Below are positions 16,137-25,020 of a stretch of 64,000 nt of DNA, piece after piece. The DNA is from Terrisporobacter vanillatitrophus (GTDB taxonomy: Bacteria > Bacillota > Clostridia > Peptostreptococcales > Peptostreptococcaceae), in assembly GCF_051148895.1 (NCBI RefSeq), contig NZ_CP154625.1, forward strand, positions 2,542,001-2,606,000, read 5' to 3'. Both the position numbers and the translations under genes were made by a program. The notes below the pieces were generated by a model that made no database searches, was not told where the DNA came from, and was given only the letters and a program-made list of their open reading frames with translations. Positions within the stretch are counted from its first letter, which is position 1. Each line of letters begins with the position of its first letter.

Positions 16137-16875
16137 TACAAATGAATGTATTGTAGATGAGTTTATAGATAAATTAGATAATGAATTATCTATAAGAAAA
16201 AAAGATTTATCAAGTCTAAAAGAAATTATAGACTCTACAAATAATCTCAATAATAAATTCACACTAATGAGAAGTACCTATCCTTCTTTGTATGCTCATT
16301 ATGAAGGTTTTTTAAAAAGTTCATTTTGGTATTTAATAGATTCTATAAAAAATACCAATACTAGTTTAATAAACTTAAATCCTAATTTTATAATTCTTTC
16401 ATTAGTACCTAGTTTAGAAGCACATTTAGTAAAACAAGTTTCTAAATCTAATGCTATGGTTTCTGTATTTGATAAAGTTTTTAATGGTAACATAAATATA
16501 TTTGATGCTATGTTAAAAGACAAGTATGTTATTAATCACGATACATTACAATCAACTTTTGATCTTCTTGGTATAGATTATAATAATCTAAATTGTTCTG
16601 AATTTGATAACAAAAATTTTCCACTTACAGAACTTGGCATTTTATATGACCGTAGAAACGGATTAGCTCATGGTGAAGTAAGCCCTAATACATTTAAAGT
16701 TTTTTCTCTATCAAAATCATCAGATATAAACACAAATCAAGTAAATACTGCTTATACATTTTGGATTGATGGGTATGACAATGTGATTTCATCTTTGGAA
16801 TTATTAAAAAATATATTTTTAGACTATTTAATAGAAGAAAAATACTTAGGTAATCTTTCTCCTATAGCTTTTTAA
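16123..16875 (+). CDS. HEPN-like nuclease, MAE_28990/MAE_18760 type
   Basis: About 250 residues. Near the C-terminus, DRRNGLAHGEVSPNTF contains RNGLAH, an Rx4H motif typical of HEPN ribonucleases. The preceding helical part (TYPSLYAHYEGFLKSSFWYL) matches this HEPN subfamily, recurrently paired with DUF262 proteins. The start is uncertain: no ATG is well placed, a GTG at 16123 overlapping the DUF262 stop is preferred, and a TTG at 16087 is possible. Overlap implies co-translation. It may act as the toxic or effector half, cleaving RNA. This is inference from the motif and the pairing. Confidence 0.75.
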   Translation: MNCINTNECIVDEFIDKLDNELSIRKKDLSSLKEIIDSTNNLNNKFTLMRSTYPSLYAHYEGFLKSSFWYLIDSIKNTNTSLINLNPNFIILSLVPSLEAHLVKQVSKSNAMVSVFDKVFNGNINIFDAMLKDKYVINHDTLQSTFDLLGIDYNNLNCSEFDNKNFPLTELGILYDRRNGLAHGEVSPNTFKVFSLSKSSDINTNQVNTAYTFWIDGYDNVISSLELLKNIFLDYLIEEKYLGNLSPIAF

Positions 16876-16929
16876 GTTGAACTATAGTAGAATTATAAAT
16901 GAATATATATGAATAGGAGTTGAGACATA

Positions 16930-18423
16930 ATGCACAATACCATAATAGATATTTTTGAAAATTCACAAAATAAATATCTTGAACAGAAAGATAGAAATTA
17001 TTTAAAAAATACATCACAGTTTTTTACTCCTTACAATACTGCATCTAAGATGATCTCTACTATAGATTTTTCTCTATTTCAAAATAATAACGCATTATAT
17101 ATATTGGAGCCTTCTGCAGGATGCGGAATACTAATCGCTAGCTTGGTCATATATATACTTGATAATCATAAACATATACGTAGGATTCATATTGACTCCT
17201 ATGAATATGATCCCAATGTATTTAATATACTTTGCTGCAATTTAAAAGTTTTAAATCTGTATATTAAAGAAGTTTACAATATAGATTTTTCATACAATAC
17301 AATACACGGAAACTTTATAACAAAAAATAAAACAGCTTGGTTATATGAAGATGAAAATCCTAAATATGATATTATAATATCTAATCCTCCATATAAAAAA
17401 ATAAATCAAACTTCTGATGAATCTATTATTATGGAGAATATAATTTACGGACAACCTAATATTTACACCTTATTTATTGCAATGTCATTAAAACTATTAA
17501 AACCTAATGGCATTTATACAGTATTAAGCCCAAGAAATTATCTTAGTGGTGAATACTCTAAAAAATTAAGAAAATTTATTTTTTCTAATTATTCATTAAC
17601 TCATATACACTCTTTTGATAAAAGAAGTATGTTTAAATCTGTTAATCAAGAAGTTATTATTTCTACATTTAAAAATAATCGTGAAATTGAGGACGTAAGT
17701 ATTTCATTTAATGGTTTTGATTCTTTTTTAATTAACTTTAAAAATTTAGTTTTTGACAATGATTCATTATCTATACTAATTCCAAAAAAACTAGAAGATA
17801 TTTTATTTTTTGATAACATGAAAAAATTAGATTATACATTAGAAAATTTAGGTTTAAAAATTAGTGTTGGTCCAATTGTACAGTTTCGTAATGAGCCTGA
17901 TATAAGTCGATATATTTACTATGATAATTATGCACCTTTGTTGATAAGTGCTGATATCCAAAATAATAATATTATTAAGTATTTTGAAAGGGAAAACAAA
18001 CGTAAAACACATAATAAATCTATCTCATCTAAAAATAAATATCTAATAAAAAACTCTAATTATTTACTCATTAGAAAAATAACTGCTAAGGATGATATTG
18101 ATTTAGTCGTTAGTTGTATATTAGATAAAAACTATTTCAAACATGATTACTTAGGTTTAGACAATAACCTTTTATATATTCATAATATAGATAAATCGGA
18201 AATGAGTTTAGAGTTATGTTATGGTCTTTACTGCTTTATAAATTCAAAGCAATTTAAAACTTTATACTTTATGATTAATGGTACACATACAATTAATGTA
18301 AGTGATTTTAATAATATAAAATTCCCTTCTCTTTCTGTTTTATGTGAGATAGGAAAAAATCTTATGAAAACAAAAATATTTACTGAGGATGAATGTACAA
18401 AATTAATATATAAGTATATTTAA
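16930..18423 (+). CDS. N6-adenine DNA methyltransferase (Eco57I/TaqI-like)
   Basis: A 497-residue protein. SAM-binding motif I is ILEPSAGCGILIASLV (about 56-71). The catalytic motif IV NPPY occurs in DIIISNPPYKK (about 150-160). The order I then IV is that of gamma-class adenine methylases. The C-terminal 230 residues (KISVGPIVQFRNEPDISRYI onward) resemble a target-recognition region. There is no nuclease domain in the chain. It follows the DUF262-HEPN pair by 54 bp with RBS AGGAG, so the three probably form one modification-linked defence unit carried by the prophage. Confidence 0.85.
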   Translation: MHNTIIDIFENSQNKYLEQKDRNYLKNTSQFFTPYNTASKMISTIDFSLFQNNNALYILEPSAGCGILIASLVIYILDNHKHIRRIHIDSYEYDPNVFNILCCNLKVLNLYIKEVYNIDFSYNTIHGNFITKNKTAWLYEDENPKYDIIISNPPYKKINQTSDESIIMENIIYGQPNIYTLFIAMSLKLLKPNGIYTVLSPRNYLSGEYSKKLRKFIFSNYSLTHIHSFDKRSMFKSVNQEVIISTFKNNREIEDVSISFNGFDSFLINFKNLVFDNDSLSILIPKKLEDILFFDNMKKLDYTLENLGLKISVGPIVQFRNEPDISRYIYYDNYAPLLISADIQNNNIIKYFERENKRKTHNKSISSKNKYLIKNSNYLLIRKITAKDDIDLVVSCILDKNYFKHDYLGLDNNLLYIHNIDKSEMSLELCYGLYCFINSKQFKTLYFMINGTHTINVSDFNNIKFPSLSVLCEIGKNLMKTKIFTEDECTKLIYKYI

Positions 18424-18557
18424 TAAATAACTATATCTTATTCTTAAAAGTAGTGTATTTATATATTGCGTAATATTATATAATTACAATCAATTAATCA
18501 TGAATAAACGGTCACAAACTATGCAATAATATTAGTAAAATCAAATATATTTATTGT

Positions 18558-18603
18558 TATTAGGAGGTTTTGTTAGAAGGTTTTGTTAGGAGGTTTTTAA
18601 TAT
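18558..18603 (+). repeat. Triplicated Shine-Dalgarno-like repeat
   Basis: A 13-bp unit AGGAGGTTTTGTT recurs three times in near-exact tandem. The last copy is at RBS distance from the 18604 ATG. It may be slippage-prone and tune translation of that peptide. Confidence 0.5.
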
Positions 18604-18735
18604 ATGAATCAACAGATTAAAGATTTACTGTATAATCTACTTAATCTAGCAAAAACTCTAAAAAGTTTATTAAAAAAAGATTTCACGAAATCAAAAATTA
18701 TCATAAATATTACTTTTTTTAATATTAAATTCTAG
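18604..18735 (+). CDS. Possible small peptide (43 aa)
   Basis: MNQQIKDLLYNLLNLAKTLK, then a basic stretch SLLKKDFTKSK and a hydrophobic Phe/Ile-rich end. AGGAGG precedes the ATG. The Leu/Lys pattern could form an amphipathic helix. No homologue recognised. The AT richness and tandem repeats upstream mean a chance ORF cannot be excluded. Confidence 0.35.
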   Translation: MNQQIKDLLYNLLNLAKTLKSLLKKDFTKSKIIINITFFNIKF

Positions 18736-18751
18736 TAACTTTTTAGGGTTG

Positions 18752-18775
18752 TATACTAATCAATCGATTAGTATA
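18752..18775. repeat. Perfect 10-bp inverted repeat
   Basis: TATACTAATC and GATTAGTATA are separated by AATC. There is no T-run, so it is more likely a protein-binding site, for example for the integrase or a repressor, than a terminator. Function not established. Confidence 0.4.
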
Positions 18776-18805
18776 TGCCTCTAATGCAATAATTAATAAA
18801 ATAAA

Positions 18806-18841
18806 AAGAAAACAGTACTTTTAAATGGGTACTGTTTTTCT
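18806..18841. terminator. Intrinsic terminator
   Basis: AAAACAGTAC and GTACTGTTTTT pair around a 10-nt loop, with A and T runs on both sides. It could end transcription from the methyltransferase cassette or from the toxin side. Confidence 0.65.
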
Positions 18842-18980
18842 TCGCTTAAAAACAAGTGTTTAAGTCATTCTTTCAAATTCTATATTGTAATTTTATTTAA
18901 TTTTTTCATTTTGATAAATTTTATTAATTATTGCATCTTATTTAGTGAATATTTATCCAAAAAGATGTATAATAATATAA

Positions 18981-19092
18981 AAAGGAACTATAAATCTATG
19001 TGGAAGTAGAGTAATGGTTCTCGAAAATAAGTTAATAACTTAATTGTTAAGACCACTATCGACCCATATTCGAGTAGTGGTTTTTTACTTTT
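18981..19092 (+). ncRNA. Putative type I antitoxin RNA
   Basis: The plus-strand -10 TATAAT (18968-18973) is followed by about 105 nt with no ORF, ending in a strong terminator (ACCACTA and TAGTGGT arms, then six T). It is antisense to the 3' untranslated part of the toxin mRNA on the opposite strand. Its 5' segment (GGAACTATAAATCTAT) is a near-copy, in inverted orientation, of the toxin leader. This convergent arrangement is that of the C. difficile RCd-type antitoxins. The -35 is weak. Confidence 0.5.
19051..19092 (+). terminator. Terminator of the antitoxin RNA
   Basis: ACCACTA/TAGTGGT with an inner TCGA-type extension, followed by TTTTTT on plus. On minus it is only a weak terminator for the toxin mRNA. 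Confidence 0.65.
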
Positions 19093-19168
19093 TGGTATAT
19101 GTAGCAATTACTGCGCAGATAGCTGCTGCAACTATTCCAGCAAGTACATTCAATAAAAAAGCTTCCAT
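19085..19168 (-). CDS. Type I toxin, small hydrophobic peptide (27 aa)
   Basis: The peptide begins MEAFLLNVLAGIVAAAICAV and ends TYTKK: one membrane-spanning helix with a short positive tail. This is the shape and near-sequence style of the prophage type I toxins of C. difficile, which depolarise the membrane when over-expressed. A near-perfect ribosome site AAAGGAGGTGATAAT precedes the ATG. A minus-strand -10 TATACT (19241-19246) lies about 75 bp upstream. It sits beside the integrase, a usual spot for prophage stabilisation modules. Confidence 0.72.
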   Translation of the reverse strand: MEAFLLNVLAGIVAAAICAVIATYTKK

Positions 19169-19405
19169 ATTATCACCTCCTTTCATGAAGGCAAATAATA
19201 TGAGAACCACCACTCTATAGATTTATAATTCCTAATTTAAAGTATAATCTTATCCAACTATATTTTCATCTAAAATTTTTCAAATTAATATTTATAATAA
19301 CTAATACGGATAATTATTATCTATCCTCTCACCTTTTTTACTTTCTACTTCTCTGTTCTAACTATATTTTACACATGATATAATAATCTTAAAGGGGGAG
19401 TAAAA

Positions 19406-20887
19406 ATGAAAACTTGCATATACTTGAGGAAATCTCGTGCTGATATTGAAGCAGAAAAAGAAGGGGAATATGAAACACTCCATAGACATAAGACTACTCT
19501 TTTAAAAGTAGCTAAAGAAAGAAAATTAAATATAATCGATATAAAAGAAGAACTTGTATCTGGGGAATATGTTGAACATAGACCTCGTATGATGGAACTT
19601 TTAGAAGAAGTAAAAAATAAAAAATATGATGCTGTTCTTGTTATGGACCTTGATAGACTTGGCAGAGGTAACATGCAAGACCAGGGATTAATTCTTGATA
19701 CTTTTAAAAATTCTAAAACTAAAATTATAACTCCTCGAAAAATATACAATTTAGATGATGAGTTTGATGAAGAATATAGTGAATTCGAAGCATTTATGGC
19801 TAGGAAGGAATTAAAGCTAATTAATAGACGTTTGCAACGTGGTAGAGTAAAAAGCATTGAAGAAGGTAAATACATTAGCCCTGATGCTCCTTATGGGTAT
19901 GAATTTAAATTTGATGATAAAGGAAAAAAATATCTTGCTATAAATGAAAAACAAGCAGAAGCAGTAAGACTTATATTTGATATGTACCTAGAAAATAATG
20001 GTGCTACTAAAATTGCTAACAAATTAAATTCTTTAGGCTATGAAACAAATAACCATATGGAATTTAAAGCAAAGGCTGTAAGAGACATATTAAGTAATAT
20101 AACTTACTGTGGTTATGTTAAATGGAAAACTATAGATAGAAAGAATCATAGTAGGCTTAGACCAGATGAAGAGCAAATTATCGCAAAAGGTAATCATGAA
20201 CCTATTATTGATGAATTTACCTTCAATAGAGTTCAAGAAATAAGAAAAGGTAAATATATCAGTCCAACTAAAAACAAAGTTTCTAATCCATTAGCTGGCG
20301 TAGTTGTTTGTAAAAAATGTGGTCATAATATAATTCAAAAAATTTCTAGAGGCAAAATATATCTTTGGTGTAGACATTGTGATAATAAATCTAGTTCCTT
20401 AGAATATGTGGAGGAAGCAATTATAGAATCTTTAGAAGGTTGGCTAAATAACTATAAAGTTAAAATAGAATTAAGAGATGATACATCTGAGATAGATAAA
20501 TTAAAATTTGAAATTAAAAAGTTACAAAGAGAGTTAAAAGAAACTGAAAAACAAAAAAATAAATTATTTGATTTTCTAGAACGTGGAATTTATGATGATA
20601 ATACTTTCTTAGAAAGATCTACTATTTTAAGCTCTAGGATAGATGACTTAAAAAATCAAATAGCAGAATGTAATTTATCAATAATTTCTTATAAAGATAA
20701 TTTACTAGCTAAAAAACAAGTGATTCCTTCTTTGGAAAAGGTTTTATATAACTACTCTCGTGCTAATGATGCAAAAGAACAGAATTTACTTTTGAAATCT
20801 GTTTTAGATAAAGTTTTATATGAAAAATCTAAAGATGCAAGCAAAGATGATTTCATTTTAGAAGTACATCCAAAATTACCAAAATAA
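19406..20887 (+). CDS. int: Large serine recombinase (prophage integrase)
   Basis: A 493-residue protein. The N-terminal catalytic domain starts MKTCIYLRKSRADIEAEKEG, with the nucleophile serine in YLRKSRAD and the conserved VMDLDRLGRG (about 74-83). The recombinase domain follows (DAPYGYEFKFDDKGKKYLAI; NGATKIANKLNSLGYETNNH). A zinc ribbon (CKKCGHN and CRHCDN, about 303-328) and a coiled coil (IDKLKFEIKKLQRELKETEK) complete the family layout. It integrates and, with a directionality factor, excises the prophage. It ends 33 bp before the host chitinase frame, so the attachment site is immediately adjacent. Confidence 0.93.
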   Translation: MKTCIYLRKSRADIEAEKEGEYETLHRHKTTLLKVAKERKLNIIDIKEELVSGEYVEHRPRMMELLEEVKNKKYDAVLVMDLDRLGRGNMQDQGLILDTFKNSKTKIITPRKIYNLDDEFDEEYSEFEAFMARKELKLINRRLQRGRVKSIEEGKYISPDAPYGYEFKFDDKGKKYLAINEKQAEAVRLIFDMYLENNGATKIANKLNSLGYETNNHMEFKAKAVRDILSNITYCGYVKWKTIDRKNHSRLRPDEEQIIAKGNHEPIIDEFTFNRVQEIRKGKYISPTKNKVSNPLAGVVVCKKCGHNIIQKISRGKIYLWCRHCDNKSSSLEYVEEAIIESLEGWLNNYKVKIELRDDTSEIDKLKFEIKKLQRELKETEKQKNKLFDFLERGIYDDNTFLERSTILSSRIDDLKNQIAECNLSIISYKDNLLAKKQVIPSLEKVLYNYSRANDAKEQNLLLKSVLDKVLYEKSKDASKDDFILEVHPKLPK

Positions 20888-20945
20888 AGCTTAAACACAA
20901 GTTGTAGACTTGTTTAGGGGTGAATTTCAGTTACAGTAGTACACC
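20885..20945. other. Probable attR region
   Basis: This is the junction between the integrase stop and the first codons of the host coat gene. It contains an imperfect dyad AAACACAAGT ... ACTTGTTT (20894-20915), as expected for a serine-integrase site. An in-frame TAG at 20905 marks where the coat reading frame no longer belongs to the host. The exact core cannot be set without the left end. Confidence 0.5.
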
Positions 20946-22212
20946 TAACTGGTTGCCAGGTACTCCTGTTTTACTTCCAGCACCTAAAACTTTTGAAGAG
21001 TTACAAGAAAGAGTTAATAGCTGTAACAATGAATGTAAATGCTTAGACTGGTATTTTTGTTTTATTGAAGATGAGTGTAATAGATGTAAAAAAAGAATAA
21101 ACTCTTCAAAAAAAGCAATTGAAAATAATTCAACATTCATGAGACCTCCAATAGATGTAGAATTAAAACCTGATACACTAAACCCTAACTGTCCTGATTT
21201 AGCTCCTATAGTTGGGGAATATGTTCTTGGCAACCCTAAAAATATTGACCCTAACTTTTTAGATTTTGTAATTTATGCTTTTGTGGAAATTAGCTCTAAC
21301 GGTCAATTATTTGTACCAACTCCATCTTATCTAAGATCTTTAGTAAAATTAAGAGATATAAATCCAGACCTTCAAGTAATAGCTGCCATTGGGGGATGGG
21401 CAGCAGAAGGTTTTTCTGATGCAGCTTTGACTCCCGCATCTAGATATACTTTTGCAGGAAATGTAAAAAAACTTATAGATGACTATAAATTAGATGGAAT
21501 AGATATTGACTGGGAATATCCTGGAAGTAGCGCTGCTGGTATTAAATCAAGACCTGAGGATAAGGAAAACTTTACTCTTTTATTAACTGCTTTAAGAGAT
21601 GTATTAGGACCTGAAACTTGGATAAGTGTCGCTGGAACAGGTGATAGTGGCTATTTAAGTAGAAGTGCAGAAATAGATAAAATAGCTCCTTTAATTACTC
21701 ATTTCAATCTAATGAGTTACGATTTTACTGCAGGAGAAACTGGTCAGAATGCAAAAAAACATCAAGCTAACTTATTTCCTTCTGACTTTTCTTTACCTGG
21801 ATATAGTGTAGATACTATGGTAAATAATTTGATTAATGCAGGTATGCCATCTGAAAAAATTCTACTTGGTATACCATTTTACGGAAGACTTGGAGCCACT
21901 ATAACTATGTCTCATGATGAACTTAGAAAATCTTATATAAATAGAAATGGATTTATGTACAAATTTGATAGTGATGCAAAAGTTCCTTATTTAGTAAAAG
22001 ATGGTGAATTTGCCATGTCTTTTGATAACGAAGTATCAATTTTTATAAAAGCACAATATGCACGTCAAAATTGTTTAGGTGGAATATTTGCTTGGCAGTC
22101 AACATTTGATCAAGCTAACATTCTTGTAAGAGCTATGTACGAATCAATAAATAATCCTACAGTTTTTGAGAAAGAACTTCAAGATACTTTCGGGGAAATA
22201 CCTTCTTTATAA
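20920..22212 (+). pseudogene. cotE: 3' part of CotE-like spore-coat peroxiredoxin-chitinase, split by prophage
   Basis: A 430-codon frame. Residues about 8-45 (TPNWLPGTPVLLPAPKTF, then CKCLDWYFCFIEDE) look like the C-terminal tail of a 1-Cys/AhpC peroxiredoxin. From about residue 100 a GH18 chitinase domain follows (VIAAIGGWAAEGFSDAALTP; catalytic DGIDIDWEYPG near 190-200). That order is the peroxiredoxin-chitinase fusion of CotE. The body of the peroxiredoxin is missing and the frame begins within 33 bp of the integrase. The GTG at 20920 has no separate ribosome site. The 5' half should lie at the prophage's other end. The chitinase itself is intact. Confidence 0.75.
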
Positions 22213-22221
22213 AAAAATATT

Positions 22222-22261
22222 AAAAGCTATGAACTAGGTTATTCTAGTTCATAGCTTTTTA
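22222..22261. terminator. Bidirectional terminator between cotE and AEC transporter
   Basis: A 16-bp perfect stem (22222-22237 with 22244-22259), AAAAGCTATGAACTAG, with A and T runs outside. It serves both convergent genes. Confidence 0.85.
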
Positions 22262-23179
22262 AATTAATAATATGTAAACTAGTGCAGGTATTGTCACTAC
22301 ACTACATAAAGTAGTGATAAAAATAGTTTTAGATGCCAAATTTATATTTCCTTCATACTCATTACAAAACATTATGGTTATAGTTGCTACAGGCATTGCT
22401 GAAACAATTATTATAATTCCAAGTATTAGTTCATTTGTAACAAAATGTTTTAATATTAGGAAAAAAATTATAGGTATAATTATTTGTTTTATAAAAGTAT
22501 ATGGATACAATCTTTTTTCTAAAAATACTTCTTTTATTGGTATTTGCCCTAAAGAAGATCCTATTAACATCATTGCAAGAGGCGTAGTAATTCCCCCTAT
22601 CATAGAAGTTGTTTCTTTTATTATTAATAATACTTCCATATTTGTTATATATATGATAATAGCAATTATTGATACTATAATTCCTGGATTAATTAAAGTT
22701 TTAATATCAAAAGATAATTTGTTATTTTCAGATATTAAATAAATACCATAACTGTAACAAAAAACATTAAATACTAAATTAATAATTGCCGCAAAAAACA
22801 CTGCTTCACTACCAAATATTGATTCTATAACTGGAAATCCCATAAATCCAATGTTGGCAAATATGGTCATAAATTGATATAATTTTTCATCTTCTTTTGG
22901 TACTTTCAAAAATTTAGCTAAAAATATACCTATAAAAGGCAAGATTGCATATAAAATTATGGCAATAATAGCAATATCTAAAACTAACTTCGGGTTTCCT
23001 TCTTTACCTCGATTTACTACTGATGATAAAATCAACGCTGGTGCTGTAATATTTAAAAGCAGTGAAGATATTTTTTTATTCACATTAACATCTAAAATAT
23101 TTTTCTTATTAGCAATATAACCTATCATCATTATTATAAATAAAACTAACATCTGATTAATAATTACTCCAATATCCAT
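22259..23179 (-). CDS. AEC (auxin efflux carrier) family transporter
   Basis: A 306-residue integral membrane protein with about ten hydrophobic helices. It starts MDIGVIINQMLVLFIIMMIG and contains NITAPALILSSVV (about 44-56) and, in the second half, IGGITTPLAMMLIGSSLGQI, the broken-helix repeats typical of the AEC/BASS fold. Family members export or import small organic anions such as malate; the substrate here is unknown. It is followed by, and probably co-transcribed with, nothing on minus, since the terminator lies at its 3' end. Its 5' side is 25 bp from the cation exchanger. Confidence 0.85.
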   Translation of the reverse strand: MDIGVIINQMLVLFIIMMIGYIANKKNILDVNVNKKISSLLLNITAPALILSSVVNRGKEGNPKLVLDIAIIAIILYAILPFIGIFLAKFLKVPKEDEKLYQFMTIFANIGFMGFPVIESIFGSEAVFFAAIINLVFNVFCYSYGIYLISENNKLSFDIKTLINPGIIVSIIAIIIYITNMEVLLIIKETTSMIGGITTPLAMMLIGSSLGQIPIKEVFLEKRLYPYTFIKQIIIPIIFFLILKHFVTNELILGIIIIVSAMPVATITIMFCNEYEGNINLASKTIFITTLCSVVTIPALVYILLI

Positions 23180-23204
23180 TCATTTCCCCCAATATATTAA
23201 AAAT

Positions 23205-24155
23205 TTATTGTCTATATATTATAAAAATAAAATAAGCAATATATAATAAATTAATAATCATACCCTCCACTTTACTTATTTTTCTAGTTGAAATAGCAAG
23301 AAAATATACTATTAATGTAGATACTATCATTACAAACATATCTGTAAAAGCTTCAACTTGCACAGGTACGTTACTAATATAAGACGACACACCCAGAACA
23401 AATAATATATTAAATATATTTGATCCTACTGCATTTCCAATAGCAATATCGCTTTCACCTTTTTTCGCTGCAATTATACTTGTAGCTAACTCAGGTAGAG
23501 AAGTTCCAACAGCAACTATAGTAAGTCCTACTAAGTTTTCGCTCATTCCCCAAGACATTGCAATATCTGAAGCACTATTTACTACAAAATCGCCTCCTAT
23601 TATAATACCTAAAAGTCCACCTATACTAAATAAAATACTCTTTGGAAGGGGCATTATTTTATAATTTTCTTCATTTGTTTCATCATTGCTATTTATAGCC
23701 ATATCAACTAAATAATATATGAATATAATAAATAAGGCTATAAATATTAGCCCGTCTGCTCTCGTTAAAATATTTTCGTTATAGCCTTGGAACTTTACAT
23801 CATAAGCTAAAATAGCCAAAACTATAGATGACAATAGTAAAAATGGAAATTCTTTAATAATTGTTGATTTTTGTACATATATAGGTCTTATCATTGCAGT
23901 TACTCCAACAACAAATAATATATTAAAAATATTAGATCCAACCACATTTGCTATAGCCATTTCATTTTGTCCACCTATGGCAGCTGTTATACTTACTGCT
24001 GCCTCTGGTGCACTAGTTCCAAATGCCACTATTGTAAGACCTATTATAAGACTTGGTATATTAAATTTCTTAGCTATGGAAGATGCTCCTTCTACAAAGA
24101 AATCTGCTCCTTTAATTAAAAATAAAAATCCAATAAGTAAAATTATGTATGTCAT
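23205..24155 (-). CDS. CaCA-family sodium/calcium antiporter (YrbG-like)
   Basis: A 316-residue membrane protein with two inverted repeats, each carrying the ion-binding alpha motif: VAFGTSAPEAAVSITAA (about 43-59) and VAVGTSLPELATSIIAAKKG (about 215-234), together with two NVVGSNIFNILFVVG/NAVGSNIFNILFVLG segments. This is the diagnostic pattern of K-independent Na+/Ca2+ exchangers. It exchanges Ca2+ (or other cation) for Na+ or H+ at the cytoplasmic membrane. It is transcribed toward the AEC gene 25 bp away and probably in one operon with it. Confidence 0.9.
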   Translation of the reverse strand: MTYIILLIGFLFLIKGADFFVEGASSIAKKFNIPSLIIGLTIVAFGTSAPEAAVSITAAIGGQNEMAIANVVGSNIFNILFVVGVTAMIRPIYVQKSTIIKEFPFLLLSSIVLAILAYDVKFQGYNENILTRADGLIFIALFIIFIYYLVDMAINSNDETNEENYKIMPLPKSILFSIGGLLGIIIGGDFVVNSASDIAMSWGMSENLVGLTIVAVGTSLPELATSIIAAKKGESDIAIGNAVGSNIFNILFVLGVSSYISNVPVQVEAFTDMFVMIVSTLIVYFLAISTRKISKVEGMIINLLYIAYFIFIIYRQ

Positions 24156-24271
24156 TCTTATCCTCCTAAAAGTTTTTTTTATTAGTTTGTATTAATACTT
24201 TTATGTTATGCAAAGTATATTTTTTTAAGTAAAAATAGATAATATTTATATAAATATTTAGGAGATGTGAA

Positions 24272-24973
24272 ATGGAGAAAAAATTTATAATTATATTTTT
24301 ATTATTGAATATTTTGCTGAGTTGTAGTTGTGAAATGAACAACTTGAATAATAGCAAAAATCAAACAAAATTAACTACTTCTGATATAAAACAATTGATT
24401 GGAGTTACATACGGCGATGTGGAAAAAATTTATGGTTCTCCAGAAAAATCTACTTATTATATAAATATAAAAGACTTATCTTCTATTAACAATAATTATA
24501 TCAGTCTTAGAGACTTTAATCATTATGCTATTATAAAAGCTTATTATGATATAAATGATGATGACTCATATATTATACTTTGGTACAAAGATAACAAAGT
24601 TGTCAAATCTTCATTTAATGAAACTGACGTAATTGAAGAAGATTACTTTGAAAGAAGTATGCATAATATGGACATAAAAATAGATCATAATAAAAATTTT
24701 TCACTTTTAAATAAAAATTTTATTACAGATAATTATAGAAATTATATAGGCAACAATATTAAAGAATTTAATACCAAGTATAATTTAATTTGCCCTAAGA
24801 TAGCTGTTAATTTATTAAATAAAAATAAAGCACTATATTTTTATGATATTAAGAGCAATGGACATTTGAATAAATATTCATTACTTATAATTTGTGATAA
24901 TAACATAATAGATGAAATTAGCATTATTGATTCTTCTAATCTATGTGAAACTATTATAGATTATATAAAATAA
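24272..24973 (+). CDS. Hypothetical lipoprotein (233 aa)
   Basis: A signal sequence MEKKFIIIFLLLNILLSC ends in a lipobox-like LLSC, so the mature protein is probably anchored by Cys18. The next part, TSDIKQLIGVTYGDVEKIYG, resembles small SmpA/BamE-like or DUF repeats (a ligand-binding alpha/beta motif), and a second similar segment appears around NYRNYIGNNIKEFNTKYN. RBS AGGAGATG. The role is unknown; no neighbour suggests one. It ends before a strong terminator and converges on dinG. Confidence 0.65.
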   Translation: MEKKFIIIFLLLNILLSCSCEMNNLNNSKNQTKLTTSDIKQLIGVTYGDVEKIYGSPEKSTYYINIKDLSSINNNYISLRDFNHYAIIKAYYDINDDDSYIILWYKDNKVVKSSFNETDVIEEDYFERSMHNMDIKIDHNKNFSLLNKNFITDNYRNYIGNNIKEFNTKYNLICPKIAVNLLNKNKALYFYDIKSNGHLNKYSLLIICDNNIIDEISIIDSSNLCETIIDYIK

Positions 24974-24983
24974 TATTACTAAT

Positions 24984-25014
24984 AAAAAGTACATGAGTAA
25001 TTCATGTACTTTTT
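24984..25014. terminator. Bidirectional terminator
   Basis: AAAAGTACATGA and TCATGTACTTTT (24985-24996 with 25002-25013), loop GTAAT, flanked by A/T runs. It separates the lipoprotein and dinG genes. Confidence 0.85.
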
Positions 25015-25020
25015 TAAAGT

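Noticed and set aside
18604..18735. Type I toxin role for the 43-aa peptide
   Set aside because: It lacks a continuous membrane helix with a short basic tail; the 27-aa peptide at 19085-19168 fits much better.
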